DNA from: Bacteroidales bacterium
GTDB taxonomy: Bacteria; Bacteroidota; Bacteroidia; Bacteroidales; UBA932
Assembly: GCA_012522855.1 (NCBI GenBank)
Contig: JAAYJQ010000030.1
Location: 1-44,668, forward strand
Reading direction: 5' to 3'
Length of the DNA stretch: 44,668 bases
The translations under genes and the position numbers were made by a program. Below the pieces are notes generated by a model. The model ran no database searches. It was not told the origin of the DNA and saw nothing but the letters and a program-made list of their open reading frames with translations. Below are positions 7,687 to 16,013 of the stretch, one piece after another. How positions within the stretch are numbered: the stretch's first letter is position 1; each line of letters starts with the position of its first letter.

Positions 7687-10263
7687 TTATTTCTCCTCGA
7701 CGTTCTGCTCGATCTTTCGGATCTTTTCTCCCAGCTCCTTCAGTTCGAGATTCGCCGCATCGATGCGGTTCTGCCTCTGATTGATCAGGGGTTCGGAATT
7801 CTTGGAGGCTGAGAAGAAACCGATGTTGTTCTCGTAGGTGTCGATATCCTGCTGAAGTTTGTTGTACTGTTGTACAAGCCTGTCTTTTTCGGTCATCGGC
7901 GTCCGGGAGCCTCCGGAGAAGCGCTGGCCGCCCCGGGAAGGTCTGGGATTGAAATCGGGGAACTTGGTCTGCATCGCATCGGAGTAAGCTTTCATGATCG
8001 CGTCCTTCTCCTTGAAGGGCACATAGCCGATCGACTGCCAACGGGCAGCGAAATCCTGTGCGGCAGCCTGATCAGCAGCGGAATCCCCCGAAGAAGCATA
8101 ACCCTCGATTTCATCGAGGAGCGCCCGTTTCGCCTTCAGGTTGGCGACGTAGTTGTTTTCCGGTCTATAGTTCTTGTCCCGTTCATTGAAGAACGCATCG
8201 CAAGCCGCGCGGAAACGCTTCCAGAGTTGTTCTGACCTCTTGCGCGGGACCGCTCCGATTTCCTTCCACTGTTTCTGCAGCGCGATGAAGGCATCGGTGC
8301 CTTTTTTCCAGTCCGTGCTGTCCTTCAGGGCTTCCGCCTGCTCGATCAAAGCGAGCTTCTTCTCCATGTTCTCGTTCATCGCCTCCTTGAACTGGGCGTA
8401 GTACTCCCGTTTTCTGCCGTAGAACTTGTCGCAGGCGGCCCGGAAGCGGTCGTATATCTTCTGGTTTTCCTTCTTCGTGGCAAAGCCGATGGTTCTCCAG
8501 GTCTTCTGGATTTCTTCGATTTCCTTCGAGAGCGAATTCCAGTCGCCGGAAGACTTGACCTCCTTTTCAGCGATCGCCTCTACCTGCTCGCAAAGTTCGG
8601 TTTTGCGGACCAGATTCTCCTGTTGCTTTTCCTTCTGGCCTTCAAAGTGGGCTTGGTACTTCTTGTTGATAACAGCGGTGGCGGCCCTGAAGCGCTCCCA
8701 GATGGAATCCCGGAATTCTTTGGCCACGGGGCCGAATTCCTTCCATTGCTCGTGCAACTTCTGGAGTTCCCGGAAAGCTTCCACGACATTGTCATTCTCA
8801 GAGAGTTTTTCGGCAGCTTCGCAGAACCGCTCTTTTACTTCGAGGTTCTTCTGGAAGTCAAGATCGCGGAGTTCCCGGTTGATCTTGACCATGTCGTAGA
8901 AGGTCTCGACATGGAACTGATACGTGTCGTTCAAGTTGCGGAACTTGGTCGCTGGCACGGGACCGATTTCTCTCCAGCGCGATTGAAGTTCCCGGAAAGC
9001 GGGGAAGGTAGAACTGACATCCTCCTGCTTTTCGAGCAGCGCCTTGAGGTCTTCTATCACCGCTTGCTTCTTGATATAATTCTCTTCCCGCTGCGAATCC
9101 AGTTGACGGTTGTACTCCGCGCGTTCCTTCTTGTAATGCGAATACACCCCTTTGAAAGCAGCCTCGATGGCCTCGAACGGATTCTCCTTTACCTCTTCCG
9201 AGACCGGAACGGAAACTTCTTCAATGACGTCCTCCCGGGACGAAGGTTCATCCACTTTGGAACCCAGTCCGGCTTCAGCCTTATCTTTGGAAAGCCTTCT
9301 GTAGAAAGCGGACTTGATCGCCTCCGCCTCCTTGTAACGCTTCATCCGGTTATCATCCTGGGTCAATTTATCAAACAAATCGGAAAGCTCGGCCAAAGAC
9401 AACGCCGACAGATCGACCGGCTTCTTTTCCGCTTTCTCTTCCGCTTTCTCTTCCGCTTTCTCTTCCGCTTTTTCTTCCGCTTTCTCTTCTGCTTGGGACT
9501 CTTCTTCCGGCATTTCTGCTGGTTCGACCTTAAGTGCCTCCGCAGGTTCCTCCGCAGGCTTTTCTGCTGGTTCCTCTACAGGTTTCTCCACAGGTTCCTC
9601 CGCAGGCTCTTCAGCCGGTGCCTCTGCAGGCCCTTCTGCCGGCTCCTCTACAGGTTTCTCCACAGGCTTTTCAGCTGGTTCCTCTACAGGCTCTTCAGCC
9701 GGTTCTTCCGCAGGTTCCTCCACAGGCTTCTCTACGGGTTCCTCCACAGGCTCTTCAGCCGGTTCCTTCGCAGGTTCCTCCACAGGCTTCTCTACGGGTT
9801 CCTCCACAGGCTCTTCAGCCGGTTCCTTCGCAGGTTCCTCCACAGGTTCCTCCGCAGGCTTCTCCGCAGGTTCCTCCGCAGGCTTTTCAGCCGGTGCCTC
9901 CTCAGGCTTCTCCGCAGGTTCCTCTACAGGTTCCTCCACAGGTTCTTCAGCCGGTTCTTCCGCAGGTTCCTCCGCAGGCTTCTCCGCAGGTTCCTCCGCA
10001 GGCTTTTCAGCCGGTTCTTCCGCAGGTTCCTCCGCAGGCTCCTTCACAGGCTCTTCCACAGGTACCTCTACAGGTTCCTTCGCAGGTTCCTCTACTGGTT
10101 TCTCAGCAGACTCTTCCTCCTTCGTTTCTTCCACTACAACTTCTTCTGCGACTTCTTCCGCAACCTCTTCTACTTTCGTTTCTTCTGCCTTTTCGTCGAT
10201 CGTCTTCGGAGTCTCTTCTACATCTGGAGTCCGGTTCACCCCAGGAACATTATCTTCACTCAT
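7687..10263 (-). CDS. DUF349 coiled-coil protein with long Glu-Pro repeat
   Basis: 858 residues, cytoplasmic by the lack of signal or membrane segments. Residues about 10-260 are an acidic, proline-rich low-complexity stretch built on [14 protein letters not shown] units, then five EEKA units. From about residue 360 to 800 there are five DUF349 repeats, each with a [16 protein letters not shown] core followed by a helix such as [13 protein letters not shown]. The last 60 residues form a coiled coil ([17 protein letters not shown]). DUF349 proteins beside yidC are usual in Bacteroidota; their role is not established. The Glu-Pro region is probably extended and can vary in length. A minus-strand TATATTTG at 10314-10321 suits its promoter. 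It heads the operon with yidC and yggS. Confidence 0.88.
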   Translation of the reverse strand: MSEDNVPGVNRTPDVEETPKTIDEKAEETKVEEVAEEVAEEVVVEETKEEESAEKPVEEPAKEPVEVPVEEPVKEPAEEPAEEPAEKPAEEPAEKPAEEPAEEPAEEPVEEPVEEPAEKPEEAPAEKPAEEPAEKPAEEPVEEPAKEPAEEPVEEPVEKPVEEPAKEPAEEPVEEPVEKPVEEPAEEPAEEPVEEPAEKPVEKPVEEPAEGPAEAPAEEPAEEPVEKPVEEPAEKPAEEPAEALKVEPAEMPEEESQAEEKAEEKAEEKAEEKAEEKAEKKPVDLSALSLAELSDLFDKLTQDDNRMKRYKEAEAIKSAFYRRLSKDKAEAGLGSKVDEPSSREDVIEEVSVPVSEEVKENPFEAIEAAFKGVYSHYKKERAEYNRQLDSQREENYIKKQAVIEDLKALLEKQEDVSSTFPAFRELQSRWREIGPVPATKFRNLNDTYQFHVETFYDMVKINRELRDLDFQKNLEVKERFCEAAEKLSENDNVVEAFRELQKLHEQWKEFGPVAKEFRDSIWERFRAATAVINKKYQAHFEGQKEKQQENLVRKTELCEQVEAIAEKEVKSSGDWNSLSKEIEEIQKTWRTIGFATKKENQKIYDRFRAACDKFYGRKREYYAQFKEAMNENMEKKLALIEQAEALKDSTDWKKGTDAFIALQKQWKEIGAVPRKRSEQLWKRFRAACDAFFNERDKNYRPENNYVANLKAKRALLDEIEGYASSGDSAADQAAAQDFAARWQSIGYVPFKEKDAIMKAYSDAMQTKFPDFNPRPSRGGQRFSGGSRTPMTEKDRLVQQYNKLQQDIDTYENNIGFFSASKNSEPLINQRQNRIDAANLELKELGEKIRKIEQNVEEK
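9421..9495 (-). repeat. EEKA tandem repeat within the DUF349 gene
   Basis: About five in-frame 12-base units (plus strand CTTTCTCTTCCG and close variants) encode repeated Glu-Glu-Lys-Ala between the Glu-Pro region and the first globular part. Confidence 0.8.
9530..10110 (-). repeat. Glu-Pro coding minisatellite with a perfect 60-base tandem copy
   Basis: Twelve-base building blocks (plus strand themes TTCCTCCGCAGG and TTCTTCAGCCGG) recur across about 580 bases. The 60 bases at 9721-9780 and 9781-9840 are identical, showing a recent in-frame duplication of 20 codons. All units keep the frame, so copy-number change would only alter the length of the acidic region. Confidence 0.9.
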
Positions 10264-10370
10264 TAAACAACAGTATTAGGAGTTCTACATCACTACAAAA
10301 TCCTTGCAGCCTACAAATATACCCAAATTCCTGAAAAAACGCTATTTTTGCAAAAACGAAGAGGAGAAAC

Positions 10371-11081
10371 ATGCGCATCGACATCCTGACGGTCGTCCCC
10401 GAACTTCTGGAAAGCCCGCTCGGTCATTCCATCGTAGGCAGGGCCATCAAGAAGGGACTCGTGGAAATCCAAGTTCACAACATACGGAAATACGGAATCG
10501 GTCCCCGGGCAACGGTCGATGACTATTGCTACGGTGGGGATGCCGGCATGGTCATGATGATCGAACCAGTGGAAAAGATGATCGAGGATCTCAAGTCCGA
10601 ACGCGATTACGACGAAATCATCTACCTCTCCCCCGACGGAGAATTGCTCAACCAAGGCATCTCCAACGAACTTTCTCTGCTGAACAACATCATTCTGCTC
10701 TGCGGCCACTACAAAGGGATTGACGAACGAATCCGAGAGCATCTGGTAACCCGCGAGATCTCTGTCGGAGACTATGTTGTGAGCGGCGGCGAAATCCCGG
10801 CCGCCCTGCTCGCGGACTCAATCGTCCGGCTTCTGCCCGGAGCGTTGACGGATGAAACTTCTGCCCTGAGTGACAGTTTTCAAGATGGACTCCTGTCTCC
10901 CCCCGTCTACACCAGACCTGCGGACTACAAAGGCTGGAAAGTGCCGGAGGTCCTGCTCAGCGGAAATCCGAAATTGATCCGGGATTGGCAGGAAGAGCAA
11001 GCGATGGAGCGTACCCGACGTCTCCGTCCGTCATTACTGGAAAAAGTTGATAATCAAACAGTAAAAAATAAACGAGACTAA
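10371..11081 (+). CDS. trmD: tRNA (guanine37-N1)-methyltransferase
   Basis: 236 residues. TrmD is the SPOUT-fold, SAM-dependent enzyme that methylates G37 next to the anticodon and prevents +1 frameshifting. The start [13 protein letters not shown] is the family N terminus. [28 protein letters not shown] and the trefoil-knot SAM site [16 protein letters not shown] are present, and [19 protein letters not shown] gives the C-terminal tRNA-binding region. A TATTTTTG element at 10343-10350 lies 20 bases before the ATG; no well-spaced TTG accompanies it. The sequence GAGGAGAAAC just before the ATG is an unusually good Shine-Dalgarno-like site for this genome. It is transcribed divergently from the DUF349 operon. 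Confidence 0.96.
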   Translation: MRIDILTVVPELLESPLGHSIVGRAIKKGLVEIQVHNIRKYGIGPRATVDDYCYGGDAGMVMMIEPVEKMIEDLKSERDYDEIIYLSPDGELLNQGISNELSLLNNIILLCGHYKGIDERIREHLVTREISVGDYVVSGGEIPAALLADSIVRLLPGALTDETSALSDSFQDGLLSPPVYTRPADYKGWKVPEVLLSGNPKLIRDWQEEQAMERTRRLRPSLLEKVDNQTVKNKRD

Positions 11082-11108
11082 AACGTTTCATTTTTTTGAA
11101 AAAACTGC

Positions 11109-11138
11109 TTGCCAAATTGCTTTTTTTGACTACATTTG
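11109..11138 (+). promoter_or_regulatory. Strong consensus promoter with no coding gene downstream
   Basis: TTG (11109-11111), exactly 19 bases, TACATTTG (11131-11138). This is a full match to the Bacteroidota consensus, yet no credible plus-strand gene starts within the next 500 bases. It suggests a small RNA beginning near 11145. Confidence 0.6.
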
Positions 11139-11144
11139 TCACTG

Positions 11145-11304
11145 GAATGAGTTAAAACGTTGCAGGCCTTTTTCACCGCAACACATTTTGGACTCCACAG
11201 GCGCGCTGAGCGCACCTGTCTCTAGCTAACAAATTATTGACCTTCTTTCAATTAAGGTAACGCACTGCTAACTAACCGTAAAAGCCTGCTGAGAAGCGGG
11301 CTTT
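11145..11304 (+). ncRNA. Candidate small RNA downstream of trmD
   Basis: About 160 bases between a consensus promoter and a terminator-like hairpin (11281-11304). Internal hairpins: GTTGC...GCAAC near 11158-11181; ACAGG-GCGC with GCGC-CCTGT at 11197-11219 (one mismatch); and ACCTT...AAGGT around 11240-11260. GCAGGC near 11162 can also pair with GCCTGC in the terminator arm, allowing alternative folds. No family is recognised. The size would suit a 6S-like RNA, but that is a guess. Confidence 0.35.
11281..11304. terminator. Hairpin, possible bidirectional terminator
   Basis: A 10-base stem, AAAGCCTGCT with AGCGGGCTTT (one G-U pair), around a GAGA loop. On the minus strand it is followed by TTTTACGG, so it may also stop transcription coming from the SEC-C gene. 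The plus-strand tail has only scattered T. Confidence 0.5.
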
Positions 11305-11628
11305 ACTATTATGTCCTTCGGGATTCATCTAGGTCTGCAGCAAGGGGCGGCGCAACTTGAACAGGGCGCGCGGCTCTGTCCGAAGCCGGATCGACGGAGA
11401 GTCGGTGGAGCCTAAGGTCTTGCTGCACAATGCGTAAATGATATTTCATCTCCGGTTTCGGCAGGAGATGAATACGGTTCAATGGACGGATGATCAGATT
11501 GTTGCCCTCCACTGGACACGCCGAGCAGATGCGGAAGGTCGAGATAAGGCCTCAGCAGTTGCCGGCCCCAAAACAGACGATTGCGAGCATCGCCACCCTC
11601 TCTTCATACCGACGCCCACACCCAACGC
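11305..11628. other. Gene-poor stretch with inverted repeats
   Basis: No convincing gene. TGCAGCAAG (11336-11344) is matched by CTTGCTGCA (11419-11427), enclosing smaller stems such as GGCT...AGCC; CATCTCC/GGAGATG forms a hairpin at 11447-11470. Short frames on both strands (for example 67 codons at 11309-11512, minus) match nothing recognised. The stretch could be a structured RNA, a long 3' leader or a decayed gene. Confidence 0.4.
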
Positions 11629-12792
11629 TTAGTTCAAGCGTTTTCCGTGGCAGTTCCGGTACAGCAAACCGCTTCCGCAAGGGCAAGGAGTATGGCCCGG
11701 AACCGGAGGCACGAAGAGCCCAAGCAGCGGATCATTGACACTCAGATCCCGTATCGGATCCTCCTCTGACTGGAGAATCACCTTGAGATAATTCACCTCA
11801 TCGGGACTATGGCCGCGGAGGAGCCATTTCGGTAGACTGTTCGCATAAGCAGCTACAGTCTGCATGCACGCGTTGAAAGACTCAAACGAGGCAAGGCTGT
11901 CTTGCTTCCGGGTCACGGCCTGGAAGATGGCTTCAGTAGATTCCTCATCCATCGCGCGTTGCGAATTCATCCAAATGTCGTGTTCTTCGCGAACCAGATC
12001 GTCTCCTTTGTATCCCAGTTCCTGCAGCATGGCGACCAGTTCGCGCCCCGTCGGCGTATTTAGTCCGAAGACGAAGAGCGGAGATCCCGAACCCGCTTCC
12101 AGGGCTTCCAGAGGCGAGAAGATCTTGATATTCTTGACATCCGCATATTTCTTGCGGCCGGTAAGGATTTCCTGGGGGTCGAAAATGGAAGGCGCGGACA
12201 CATAGCGATGCTTTCCCGAATCGAAGCGACAGAGTTTCATAACCGGACTCTCACAGAGTTCAGTCATAAACGCTACCGGGTCCTTACGCCCTTCGTAGGC
12301 CTGGAACTCCAGCATCCGCTTGAAGAATTCCTTGAGCGTCAGGACACCGTACAGATTCAGATACCCCAGCGCCGCGCGCTCACAGTCAAACTGGCCGCTC
12401 TCCTCTCCATGCGCAAGAACATCCACAATGTGCGGGGCAACGATATCGTACAGTTCCCTACCGATCCACAACTTTCGGAAATTGGGATCGGAGGTGTCGG
12501 AATGGACAAGGCGAACCGTCTCCAAAACGGAGGGATAGTCCGGATAATCCAGGAAAAGCGGGGTTTCAGGCCCGGCATCCACCAGCCGTTCCAGCAGACG
12601 CAGATCCCGCTCAAGCATCCGTCCGAGCCATTCTTTCGGCTTCTCAATAAGATAGGCGCCCAGCATATCGACGAAGTCCCGTTTCGGCATACGGGAGGAA
12701 AGGCCCGCGCCGAAGAAGTGCACGATGTCTTCAAGTTCCACTTTGCGGAACTCGTCGAGCGTCTTGAATATGATCCCCTGCTCCTGCTTCAT
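11629..12792 (-). CDS. Uncharacterised protein with C-terminal SEC-C zinc motif
   Basis: 387 residues, no signal peptide. The last 25 residues contain PCPCGSGLLYRNCHG, a SEC-C motif (CxCxSGxxxxxCH) like the zinc-binding tail of SecA that contacts SecB and ribosomes. The remaining 360 residues are mostly helical and not recognised; LEDIVHFFGAGLSSRMPKRDFV near the start resembles no named domain. The frame continues upstream into the tRNA gene, so the ATG at 12792 (MKQEQGIIFK) is chosen as the first one outside it. It lies 48 bases behind tRNA-Ala and has no separate promoter that can be seen, so read-through from the tRNA promoter is possible. Confidence 0.75.
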   Translation of the reverse strand: MKQEQGIIFKTLDEFRKVELEDIVHFFGAGLSSRMPKRDFVDMLGAYLIEKPKEWLGRMLERDLRLLERLVDAGPETPLFLDYPDYPSVLETVRLVHSDTSDPNFRKLWIGRELYDIVAPHIVDVLAHGEESGQFDCERAALGYLNLYGVLTLKEFFKRMLEFQAYEGRKDPVAFMTELCESPVMKLCRFDSGKHRYVSAPSIFDPQEILTGRKKYADVKNIKIFSPLEALEAGSGSPLFVFGLNTPTGRELVAMLQELGYKGDDLVREEHDIWMNSQRAMDEESTEAIFQAVTRKQDSLASFESFNACMQTVAAYANSLPKWLLRGHSPDEVNYLKVILQSEEDPIRDLSVNDPLLGLFVPPVPGHTPCPCGSGLLYRNCHGKRLN

Positions 12793-12840
12793 CGTGTTCG
12801 GGAGGTAGTGTTCAACGGATGGATATGAAAAAATGATTTG

Positions 12841-12913
12841 TGGAGCATAGGAGAATCGAACTCCTGACCTTTTGAATGCCATTCAAACGCTCTACCAACT
12901 GAGCTAATACCCC
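12841..12913 (-). tRNA. tRNA-Ala (GGC anticodon)
   Basis: 73 bases. The acceptor stem GGGGTAT pairs with ATGCTCC (two G-U pairs), with A as discriminator. The D arm is TAGCTCAGTTGGTAGAGC, the anticodon stem is TTTGA/TCAAA around loop ATGGCAT (anticodon GGC, reading GCC and GCU), and the T arm contains AGGAGTTCGATTCTCCT. CCA is not encoded. The minus-strand downstream sequence has a run of six T. Confidence 0.97.
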
Positions 12914-12923
12914 ATCGGGACTG

Positions 12924-12952
12924 CAAATATAGCAAATATTTTGAATCTGCAA
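12924..12952 (-). promoter_or_regulatory. Promoter of tRNA-Ala
   Basis: On the minus strand TTG (12950-12952), 18 bases, TATATTTG (12924-12931), placing the start about 5 bases before the mature tRNA. Confidence 0.65.
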
Positions 12953-12971
12953 TCCCTTATCAAAAGAATCC

Positions 12972-14348
12972 TCAAATGTTGTTGCGCTTGTCGCAATACC
13001 GGAGCTTGTAGGGACGGCGGTACTCGTACCAGTAGAGCCGGTGGGCAGCGGCCTCGCGGTCTCCTTCGAAACTGAGCGTGGCGGGATTCCAGCGGACCGG
13101 CCGGCCGAGCTCGCGGGCGATGTTGAACATACAGCAGAGCGTGTTGGTGCTGGTGCCGTACTCAACAGGGGCAATGGGATCCTCGTGCGCACGGACGGCA
13201 TCGAGGAAGTTCTGCATGTGCGGAGCACTCACCTCGTACTGTCCGGCCTTGACTTCCTTTTCTTCCTTATTCAGGATGGACTTGTCCGAAGCCTCGATGT
13301 AGCCGCGGGCGACCTTGAGCCAGCCCTTGTCCCCGATGAACTGGATACCCTTGGCATCAGGCTGATCCTCACGGTACGGATGGTCGTACATCAGGATGCC
13401 GTTCGCGTATTTCATGGTCGCGTATTCCGTGCCCTTGTAGCCCTGGGGAATATATTCCACCGGTCCCGAACCGTCCATTCCGAGGGCAGCCTGGGCGATG
13501 TCGTACATGTGCGCGCCCCAGTCCGCGGGATAGCCGTTCCCGGTTTCCTGGTACCAACGCCAGGCCCCCCACAGTTTTTCGTCCTCGGGCGGATCCAGGG
13601 ACACGGGCGGACAGAGATCCGGGTGGTAATGAATCTTCGGATCGTTCAGCGGGCCCAGCCATTGGTTGAAATTCAGGTTGGCGGGCACCGGCATTTCGGG
13701 CAGATCCAGGGGCTTGGGAGCATCCCCGACCCGCACATAGACCTTCTCGATGTGTCCGAGGGCGCCATCCCGCACCAGGCGGATCGCTTGCTGGAATTCC
13801 GCGCTGGACCGCTGCTGACTCCCCATCTGGAGGATCCGACCGTTGTGCCGGACGGCCGTCTGGACGGCAAGCCCCTCGGTGATCGTATAGGCGAGCGGCT
13901 TCTGCAGGTAGAGATCCTTTCCGGCATCCAGTGCATCGATGGAGATCAGGGCATGCCAGTGGTCGGGCGTCGCGACGCAGACGACATCGATGTCCTTCCG
14001 GTCCAGCAGGTCTTCGTAAAACTCGTACATGTCACAGCGTTCGTTCATGTCGTTTTGCTGCTGCCACCGGGCCACGTCCCTCCGGAAGCGTTCCCGCTTG
14101 ATGGAATCCACATCACAGCAGGCCGCGACCTGCACGCCCGGACAGGAAGCGAAGCTCCGGAAATCGCTTCTCCCCTGTCGGCCGAGACCGATGAAGCCCA
14201 GCACGATCCGGTCGCTCGGAGCGACCTTCGTACCGTCCGGCATTACCCAGCTCGGCAGGATGGTCAAACTGGCGAGCCCGAGGGCTGAATAACTCATAAA
14301 ATCCCTTCTGGACATCGTGTGTCCGTTTTTCTTTGTCTGATTGTTCAT
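12972..14348 (-). CDS. Tat-exported Gfo/Idh/MocA-family oxidoreductase
   Basis: 458 residues. The N terminus carries a twin-arginine signal (MSRRDFMSYSALGLASL) with a hydrophobic core, so export to the periplasm as a folded, cofactor-loaded protein is expected. The Rossmann motif GFIGLGRQGRSDF binds NAD(P). VCVATPDHWHALISIDAL is the second conserved strand, and LQKPLAY replaces the usual EKP with QKP, keeping the lysine that acts with NAD. The C-terminal half (residues about 190-440) is the substrate barrel. Secreted members in Bacteroidota often sit in sugar or glycan pathways, including nicotinamide-dependent glycosidases of GH109; the exact substrate cannot be read here. A methionine 11 codons downstream is an alternative start. 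Confidence 0.88.
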   Translation of the reverse strand: MNNQTKKNGHTMSRRDFMSYSALGLASLTILPSWVMPDGTKVAPSDRIVLGFIGLGRQGRSDFRSFASCPGVQVAACCDVDSIKRERFRRDVARWQQQNDMNERCDMYEFYEDLLDRKDIDVVCVATPDHWHALISIDALDAGKDLYLQKPLAYTITEGLAVQTAVRHNGRILQMGSQQRSSAEFQQAIRLVRDGALGHIEKVYVRVGDAPKPLDLPEMPVPANLNFNQWLGPLNDPKIHYHPDLCPPVSLDPPEDEKLWGAWRWYQETGNGYPADWGAHMYDIAQAALGMDGSGPVEYIPQGYKGTEYATMKYANGILMYDHPYREDQPDAKGIQFIGDKGWLKVARGYIEASDKSILNKEEKEVKAGQYEVSAPHMQNFLDAVRAHEDPIAPVEYGTSTNTLCCMFNIARELGRPVRWNPATLSFEGDREAAAHRLYWYEYRRPYKLRYCDKRNNI

Positions 14349-14370
14349 ATAACGTAGAATTCTATTTCCC

Positions 14371-14400
14371 CAAACTTACGCAAAATTCCGCAATTAGCAA
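14371..14400 (-). promoter_or_regulatory. Promoter of the oxidoreductase gene
   Basis: On the minus strand TTG (14398-14400), 19 bases, TAAGTTTG (14371-14378), 22 bases before the ATG at 14348. Confidence 0.6.
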
Positions 14401-14417
14401 CCGGTTTTCAGATAAAA

Positions 14418-14451
14418 GAAGCCCCCGGACCTGCGCGGATCCGGGAGCTTC
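14418..14451 (-). terminator. Terminator of the glycine cleavage operon
   Basis: On the minus strand GAAGCTCCCGGA pairs with TCCGGGGGCTTC (one mismatch) around a short loop, followed by TTTTATC. It lies 25 bases past the gcvPB stop. Confidence 0.8.
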
Positions 14452-14476
14452 GATGAATATAAGTAAGATAGAGGCA

Positions 14477-16009
14477 CTAGGTTTCGTCCGCGAATTTCAG
14501 AATCGGCTGACGAGCCGCCATCGTTTCATCCGGGCGGGAAATGGGCGTGTTGCGCGGAGCGCTCTTGAGCAGAGCGGGATCTTCCGCAGCCTCGCAGGCG
14601 ATTTCTTTCATCACGGCGATAAACGCATCCAACGTTTCCTTGGATTCCGTCTCCGTCGGTTCAATCATGATTGCTTGATGGAACAGCAACGGGAAGTAGA
14701 TGGTCGGCGCATGGAAACCGAAATCCAACAGGCGCTTGGCCACGTCCAGCGTAGTGGCGCCTTCCCGTTCGACCGTTCCGTCCGCCGCGACCTTCGAGCC
14801 GTCGTCGATCAATCCGTCGAAGACGAATTCGTGCTTGCAGATCGACGGAACCGGCAACTTGTAGAAGTCCTTCAGACTTTCTTTGATGTAGTTTGCGGCC
14901 AGCGTGGCATACTTGCCCACCCACTTGACATGCTGCTTGCCGAGGGAGAGGATGTAGACATATCCTCGCAGGATGACCAAGAAGTTGCCGAGATAGGCGG
15001 ACACCTGCCCCGCGCTCTCTTCACAGCCGGCGGTGTTCTTCGCCTGACAGGCAGGCGGGACACCCGGTTTTCCGAAGATCTTGAACGAGCCGTCAGCGGC
15101 CTTGACCACCTTCGGAACAGGCAGATACGGCACGAGCTTCTCGCAGACACCCACAGGGCCTGCACCGGGACCGCCCCCGCCGTGGGGAGTGCTGAAGGTC
15201 TTGTGTATGTTGATGTGCAGGATGTCGAAACCCATGTCGCCGGGACGCGCCACGCCCAGAAGCGGGTTCAAGTTCGCGCCATCGTAATACAGCAGTCCAC
15301 CGCATCCATGGACCAGCGCCGCGATTTCCTCAATCTCCCTCTCGAAAAGGCCGAGGGTATTCGGATTGGTCAGCATGATGCCGGCGATGTCGTCCGCAAG
15401 CAAAGGTTTGAGCGCCTCAACGTCCACGAGTCCGTGTTCATTGGACTTCACAACCACCACATCGAGTCCGCAGACCGCGGCGCTGGCCGGATTTGTGCCG
15501 TGCGCGCTGTCCGGAACGATGACCTTGGTCCGATTCAGATCCCCGCGCAGCAGATGGTATTGGCGCATGATCATCAAACCGGCCAACTCACCGTGCGCGC
15601 CCGCGCAGGGGTTGAACGTAAACTGAGCCATTCCGGACAGGGCGGCGAGGGCACGGTTCATGTCATGGTAGATCCTGAGCGCTCCCTGGACCGTCGAAGC
15701 CGGCTGCAGCGGATGCAATCCCTGAAAACCTTTGATAGAGGCGATTTCCTCATTGATTTTCGGATTGTATTTCATGGTACAGCTACCCAGCGGGTAGAAT
15801 CCTGTGTCCACGCCGAAGTTCATCTGGGAAAGATTGGTGTAGTGCCGCGCCACATCCACTTCGAAGACCTCGGGCAGTTCCGGATCGGTCTCGCGTTTCA
15901 AGACTGCGGGCAATGCATCCGTCGACGCTCCCCACTCGTTTTGTCCGAGTGAATATCCCGTCCTCCCCGTCCGGGAGAGTTCGAAAATCAGTTTGTCGTA
16001 GTATTTCAT
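14477..16009 (-). CDS. gcvPB: Glycine dehydrogenase (decarboxylating) subunit 2
   Basis: 510 residues. This is the PLP-bearing C-terminal half of the split P protein, which decarboxylates glycine and passes the aminomethyl group to the lipoyl arm of GcvH. The PLP lysine lies in INIHKTFSTPHGGGGPGAG; LGSCTMKYNPKINEE and FTLNPCAGAHGE-like FNPCAGAHGELAG are family blocks. YYDGANLN supplies the Asp that contacts the PLP ring. It is the last gene of gcvT-gcvH-gcvPA-gcvPB, starts 4 bases after gcvPA, and is followed by a terminator. Confidence 0.96.
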   Translation of the reverse strand: MKYYDKLIFELSRTGRTGYSLGQNEWGASTDALPAVLKRETDPELPEVFEVDVARHYTNLSQMNFGVDTGFYPLGSCTMKYNPKINEEIASIKGFQGLHPLQPASTVQGALRIYHDMNRALAALSGMAQFTFNPCAGAHGELAGLMIMRQYHLLRGDLNRTKVIVPDSAHGTNPASAAVCGLDVVVVKSNEHGLVDVEALKPLLADDIAGIMLTNPNTLGLFEREIEEIAALVHGCGGLLYYDGANLNPLLGVARPGDMGFDILHINIHKTFSTPHGGGGPGAGPVGVCEKLVPYLPVPKVVKAADGSFKIFGKPGVPPACQAKNTAGCEESAGQVSAYLGNFLVILRGYVYILSLGKQHVKWVGKYATLAANYIKESLKDFYKLPVPSICKHEFVFDGLIDDGSKVAADGTVEREGATTLDVAKRLLDFGFHAPTIYFPLLFHQAIMIEPTETESKETLDAFIAVMKEIACEAAEDPALLKSAPRNTPISRPDETMAARQPILKFADET

Positions 16010-16013
16010 CTTC

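Noticed and set aside
9530..10110. A CRISPR-like array
   Set aside because: The repeats are 12-base coding units without unique spacers and encode Glu-Pro repeats in frame; no cas genes are nearby.
8623..10266. A 547-codon plus-strand frame rich in Arg, Phe and Leu
   Set aside because: It is the antisense of the Glu-Pro repeat and DUF349 gene; its composition follows from the repeat and it has no domain.
11309..11512. A 67-codon minus-strand gene
   Set aside because: No start context, no recognised family, and it overlaps inverted repeats; kept only as part of the non-coding stretch.
12793..12882. Longer N terminus for the SEC-C protein starting inside the tRNA
   Set aside because: The extra residues (MAFKRSGVRFSYAP) are translated tRNA-Ala sequence, so the start at 12792 is used.
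14333..15952. A 539-codon plus-strand frame
   Set aside because: It is antisense to gcvPB; no family features.
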